NCBI GenBank assembly: GCA_015178975.1
Contig: WHVD01000024.1
Location: 62,001-126,000 of the forward strand
Length of the DNA stretch: 64,000 bases
From: Hysterangium stoloniferum
Taxonomy: Eukaryota; Basidiomycota; Agaricomycetes; Hysterangiales; Hysterangiaceae
Reading direction: 5' to 3'
The position numbers and the translations under genes are program-made. Shown here in pieces: positions 59,291 to 64,000 of the stretch (positions within the stretch are counted from its first letter, which is position 1; the number at the start of each line of letters is the position of its first letter). The notes beneath the pieces are model-generated. The model was not told where the DNA came from and made no database searches. It saw nothing but the letters and a program-made list of their open reading frames with translations.

Positions 59291-59745
59291 AAAGGTTTTA
59301 CTACAGTATGTGGCACCCACCAACCAGAAAGTTGGTCAAATAGGCTGATATTCGTACAAGTGCCCGTTAGAAGCCGCTGAAGATTAGTTCTTTGAATCCT
59401 GGCTGTCAAAAAAGCTCCAACATCCAGAGCCTACGAGAAGAAGCGTCCGGTTCAGAAATTTCTTCCAGGGACAAAATGCTACGACTCCTGCCACTTCTCG
59501 TACCACTCTAAATCACGATGCGCTCTAAAAGATTTGACAACATTTTCTGGCTCTGAGGCTCCAGGAACTAATGCAGATTGCTATTTTCATCGTAAAAGAA
59601 ACATTAATCTATTATTACTTTCAATCTAAAGGCTGGATTGCTGAAGCTGCAGTGTGCTATGAATTTTGGCGGGTCCTCGACCATGCTCAGAGCAGTATTT
59701 TATGTACATGTAACCAAGATTACTATCATTATCAGCATAAATACT
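59283..59745. repeat. mosaic of scraps from the 39.9-41.8 kb host locus
   Basis: 59283-59424 is the reverse complement of 41637-41780 (exon 2 and introns of the membrane-protein gene); 59424-59566 reads forward like 40987-41128; 59575-59650 is the reverse of about 40110-40180; 59699-59745 reads forward like 39890-39935. Identity is roughly 85-92% by eye. Confidence 0.85.
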
Positions 59746-60959
59746 CTTGGTCAACGCTGCGATCGTCATAAATCGCTTTTAATGTTGGTGGGCTTTGGAG
59801 GGGAGCCGCAGAGGTAAGGCTGGTGTCGCCCCAGGCCTTTGCTGCGCACGTTCCCGCTTCACTACGCGCCATCATATCGGGACGCGCTGTGCATGTTTTT
59901 GATCCCCAGTAGGGAGGGTAGGACGAAAGGCAAAGGCGCAGGGTGGCATTATAACCGCCGAAAAGTGCAGTGATTAGTACGGCGGTAATTGGAGAAGGAG
60001 ATATCGGGTTGATTTAAGGCCTTGCACAGACCTTTCTTGCACTCTGTCCTTTTTTGTTCTTTTGTTCTTCTTGACGGCAACTGTAACCAAAAAAATTGTT
60101 CATGAGCTCTTTGATTGTCCTGGAAACAAAACAAAGCGAAGGGAATCAAGCTCAACGTCTTTCCCCTCGACTTCGTCTTCTCGAACAGCTTTCGCACTAC
60201 CATTTTTCACGGTAACAGAGGCCCTCCTCTTACTCGTCGTATTATTGAGGGACCTCGCATCGGAGTGTAGTTGTGGTGTTGTGGCCCGCAGCGGGTTTTC
60301 TCCACTGAAATCAAAAGAGAGGTCTCGGTCGTGCCTTCCAAGATTGCACAGCTGGAACTAGTTTGCAATGGTCTCGCTGACAGGGTAGAAAAACAGTTTG
60401 TGGCGGGAAGAGCGAAAGGGAAATAGAAGCAGATTCAAAACCGCCGGGAGGTACTGTAGGCAGTGCAGGAGGAATTGCAGACGGAGTTCATTTCGAGTTT
60501 TTGTACAGGCGCTATCTGCGCTTTGGCTTTTCCATTGTTTTTTAACCCCGATCGTAACCGAACGATGGCGTGCGATCTCCAATTATCCTGTAAACAAAAC
60601 AAAGCGAAACCAAGCATTAGTCAACTCAGTCATAAGCCAAACAGTGTCAACAAACCATCAATCAACTCACATCTGCTTATAGGCTACGAAGCCAAGCTCA
60701 GCGTCTTCCCTCGCGTTTTCTTCTCATCCATAAAGCCACCTTCTCCTCCAGTCTCACTTCTCCCCAACAGCCACCACCTTCCACGGTAAGTCGTCGCATT
60801 ATTGATAGGCCACACATCGGATGGGGTCAGGTCGTTTCACTTCCCACCATCTTCCCCAAGCCACAGACGAAGTCGGCGACAAGATTAGCCGCCACCGACC
60901 CCGTCTAGCACTGACTGAGCCAGTCTGGTTGTAACGGCGTGAGGTGGGGGGCATGAACA

Positions 60960-63250
60960 ACGTCCCGACCTTCAGTGGGTCACTTTAAAAGCCGTGGCGT
61001 TTGAGAAGATGGGGCAGGGTCCTGTGGAGGCTGGTAATCTTGTCAAGGGGGAGGGATGGTGAGAGAGCTTCTGGTTCGTTGATATCCGTTGGGGGGCGGC
61101 TGTGACTGAGTGCGACTCGTCCTCTGATATTCGAGTTGAATGATGTGCATCTACTCCCTGGCTCTCTCTTTCTCCTTCTCTGGGCTTTGCGTGGGTGTCT
61201 TCGGACAGGCTGCTTATACGAGAGATCTGCTCATTCATCGACAACCATTGGCAGTTGTTGCGACTGCCATGCACCTCCTGGATATTCGAGTTGAATGGTA
61301 CGCCTCTACCGTCCTGCTTTCTTCTCCTTCACTGGGCTTTTCGCGGATGTCTTCGATCTTCCGGGTAGGGTCCTTCCTCTGCGAACCCTGCTGGGCTTCG
61401 ATCGACAAGCGGCTCTATCAGCGTCGGGTCAGGTCTAGGGGCGTTGATGAAAGGCTTCGGCTTGGTCGAATATCCAATGTCAATCCCACTTGCGACGGGC
61501 CGGTGAGGTGTAGCCTGAGGTAGCGCATGAGTAGCTGGGGAGCCAGAAAGACACAGCGCTATTCGCGCGCTGAGCTGCTGCTCGGGATCGGCGCGCATCG
61601 ACGCTCTTATCTTTCTTCTCCTGCTGCTCCATCACAACCTTCTGGAACTCATAGACGGTTCAGTCAAATGGATCGGCGTAGGGGACAGGGGTAGGGGATA
61701 GATGTAGGGGACATGGGTAGGGGGTAGATGTAGGGGACATGGGTAGGGGGTAGATGTAGGGGACATGGGTAGGGGGTAGATGTAGGGGACATGGGTAGGG
61801 GATAGACGTAGGGAACAGACGTAGAGAACGAGGGAGGATTGCGCCACGTTGGGCATTGAGGAATGGCACTGGTGTGGCTGGAGAGTTCATGACAATCGAA
61901 CCCGGCCGCGATGTAGCCGCAGGTAGCGTGCAGAATCGAGGTGAAGTGTTGGAGAACAATTTGTGCGCTGGGATACTTAGCATCGGCGTGCATTGGCACT
62001 GATAGGTCTGTCGTTCTTCTGTTGTCCATCGCGTCCTTCTCGAGCCCGCCGACGGTTCGATCGAACAGATAACGTATAGATGCCCAGCCACCACAGAATG
62101 TGCCATGATCTCATGTAGACCCGCTTTTCCGTTGGGGTCTGGTATGAGCATCAAGAAGATCAGATTGCGTGCCTCAGTAGGGACCACTAAAGGTGTGCTG
62201 ACAATATATTGGTCGAGCAGGTTGATCGCGTGTGGGTCATGAGCCGCGGCGGAATGAACCATGATCCCATGCAGACCTGCTTGTCGTTTTGAGTCTGGTA
62301 CGAGGATCAGAAAGGAAGATTGCGAACCTCAGGAAGGACCGTTAAAGGTCTGTTGACAATATATTGGTCGAACAGGCTGATGTTGTTGCTGTCACCATCG
62401 AGATTTGCTAGGTTATCGTGAAGGGGTAGGTACGTTCATTTCGCCACTTGTCTGCACTATTCCCAGGATCTGTCATCATATCTCTACAACTGAACATTCC
62501 TTCCAGCGCCTTCATACCCGGTTCTTATCATTCCAACTGGTTGATCACTAAGCCGCCTGCAGCCATTGTCTAGAGGACCACACCACCACAACGAAATATC
62601 AACCGCAGAGCCAACGTCGAGTCCCTCACAAATGACAGGTTCCGAGTAACATGGTCAACCGCATGACGTCTCATGAGATCATCGGACCGATGTTCAAACC
62701 GGTTTGTAAACCAAAGTCGATGATCACCTTGCGAGAGCGGTCCAGAAAAGCACATTCCCGAGTCTCAGACCGTAAAGGACGATCTTTTTCGAGTTGAATA
62801 TAGGATGTGGCTGCCCGATATGAGCCCGGTGAAAGCTTGCAGGCAGATTCCTTCAGGTATCGGTGTGCGAGGGATGTAGTCGGAGAGTTATTTGCCTGGG
62901 GCATGCTCTTGGGTGGTGCCGAAATGCTTGTCGGCCCTGATGACGTCGTAGAGACGAACAATGCTAGGGTGTTTGAGAAAGTAAGGGTATGAGAACCGGT
63001 TTACACGCAAATGCAATAGATCGCCGACGCACTCACCTTGAGCATTTCAATTTCACGTTCAAGTTCGACCTTCGATATTTCCTCGTCGGATGAGTTGGAC
63101 TACGACCTCGACCCGCCGCTTGCCATGAAGACCGAGCTTGACCTTGCGGAACTCTCCTTCACCGATTGTGCTCGACAAGGAGGGTGAGGTATAAGAGACT
63201 GCCGAGGCGCTACGACCGACGGTGTGCGGCCTGGCGACCATATGAAAAGA
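60960..63250 (-). pseudogene. SNF1/CAMKL-type protein kinase, broken copy 2
   Basis: Same landmarks as copy 1: STIGEGEFRKVKLGL at about 63150, a beta-3 stretch VEVVVQLIRRGN without the ATP-binding Lys, RSRKVIIDFGLQTGL (DFG kept here), a helix-F region, and YIVSTPLVVPTEARNLIFLM, then a proline-rich tail made of a minisatellite. Frameshifts lie at similar places to copy 1 (both lack a readable HRD loop, both have FG followed by LQTGLN rather than FANRFE), so the gene was probably already broken before duplication. Confidence 0.8.
61675..61830 (+). repeat. G-rich minisatellite, unit about 24 bp, copy 2
   Basis: The phrase gtaggggacatgggtaggggg followed by tagat repeats four times almost perfectly; units differ from those of copy 1 at 53035. 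Confidence 0.88.
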
Positions 63251-63395
63251 GATATTATTATTGTTACGATTTAAGGTACAGTGCTAACCTCTTTGTATGT
63301 TTTACTCATGAGTTCCTATGTATTACAGAATTAAAATCATGCAAGGGAACGTAACTTAATATTGCATGAAAGATCTCAGAAATTCTGTCACATGA

Positions 63396-63925
63396 TCAAG
63401 CTCAAGCCAACTCAACCAACACCTTTCAAAGAATTAGTTTATTGACTTGCACCATTGGAGTGCTAATACAGGTTGTGCATTAATTGCATTAATTTGTATG
63501 GAAGGCTCTCGGGGACCGCCAGAGATATGTTTATGCTTCGAGTCGATTCCTCGGTGAGTTGGCAATGGAATATTGGTGGACAGTCAGCCATTGCTCAACC
63601 CCTTTACTACCTTCCTAGTTTGCACCATCGATCAGTAAGTACCTAGTTTGTTTATTTTGGCTTCCTACTGAGCTATTCATTTCACCAACATCGCTGCAAA
63701 TGTCCTTTCTGCGGCGCCGCACGCTTGGGAACAATTTTCACACTCACAGTGGCCGACCGACACTCCATGAGGTCACATTATTGCTATTCTTATGTACGGC
63801 TTGTTCCGTTACTATCCGACGATGACCTTTGACAATTCGAGAGAATGCTCTGATTTGTTATGGGCTATACCATTTTTGCGTTCGATATTTCCCCAGCCTG
63901 GCAACGACTAAGCATAGGACATGTT
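63396..63925 (+). repeat. dispersed repeat R, copy 3
   Basis: Partner of 58754-59290. It ends in the same kind of host-locus scrap: ctgtgtagtcccacagctt near 63978-63998 also occurs at 41132-41152. Confidence 0.85.
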
Positions 63926-64000
63926 CTGCTACAGTATGTGGCACCCACCGCTGAGATTAGTTCTGTGACCCGGCTCTTCCTGTGTAGTCCCACAGCTTGC

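Larger units (their letters stand above)
59745..63393 (+). repeat. segmental duplication S, copy 2
   Basis: Direct counterpart of 51060-54741, starting at the caacgctgcgatcgtcat block. Copy 2 has no insertion at the aaattctgtcacatga site and continues straight into repeat R copy 3. Small indels distinguish the two, including the minisatellite. Confidence 0.9.

Overview
The window is nuclear DNA of a filamentous fungus, most likely an Agaricomycete (Basidiomycota). The grounds are 45-61 nt GT-AG introns, two multi-exon host genes, an esterase/NB-ARC/TPR receptor of the fungal NLR type, an intron-bearing IS630/Tc1-type transposase, and heavy invasion by copia, gypsy, LINE, Helitron and tyrosine-recombinase elements. 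I cannot name the species.

Layout. 1-24 kb is a transposon graveyard: the end of an unknown gene (2-298), a tyrosine recombinase relic, an IS630/Tc1-type transposase (1781-2959), two decayed copia elements, a Helitron helicase tail (8184-8459), a Tc1 element (9577-10625) and a large minus-strand copia element (about 10.6-17.5 kb). Solo LTRs with clean 5-bp target duplications are nested in that copia element, and one LTR sits inside another. More solo LTRs and LTR fragments fill 17.6-24 kb. 24.3-35.9 kb is the main gene: a seven-exon minus-strand gene that I read as intact. It encodes about 3741 residues: serine-esterase-like domain, NB-ARC NTPase, then 70 TPR units of 42 residues in exact 126-bp register. 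36-41.4 kb is largely non-coding with scraps of a duplicated unknown family. 41.4-42.8 kb carries an intact four-exon gene for a 396-residue multi-pass membrane protein.

43.7-50.5 kb is again transposon DNA: copia gag, gypsy LTR and gag, a 165-bp tandem array, and a broken fragment of the TPR array interrupted by the gypsy LTR. 51-64 kb is a diverged direct segmental duplication. Each copy carries a broken SNF1/CAMKL-type protein kinase gene followed by a dispersed repeat. In copy 1 two insertions hit the same target sequence, one of them a 5'-truncated LINE. The seam between copies is a mosaic of partly inverted pieces of the 39.9-41.8 kb locus.

How the parts relate. Only the NLR gene and the membrane protein gene look functional, and nothing ties them into one pathway. 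By family knowledge the receptor would sense non-self through its TPR surface, oligomerise through NB-ARC and act through its N-terminal hydrolase. The most notable points are the extreme, internally homogenised TPR array with a hydrophobic C-terminal tail, and a short hairpin-like motif with apparent paired changes shared by 13 LTR copies of different families.
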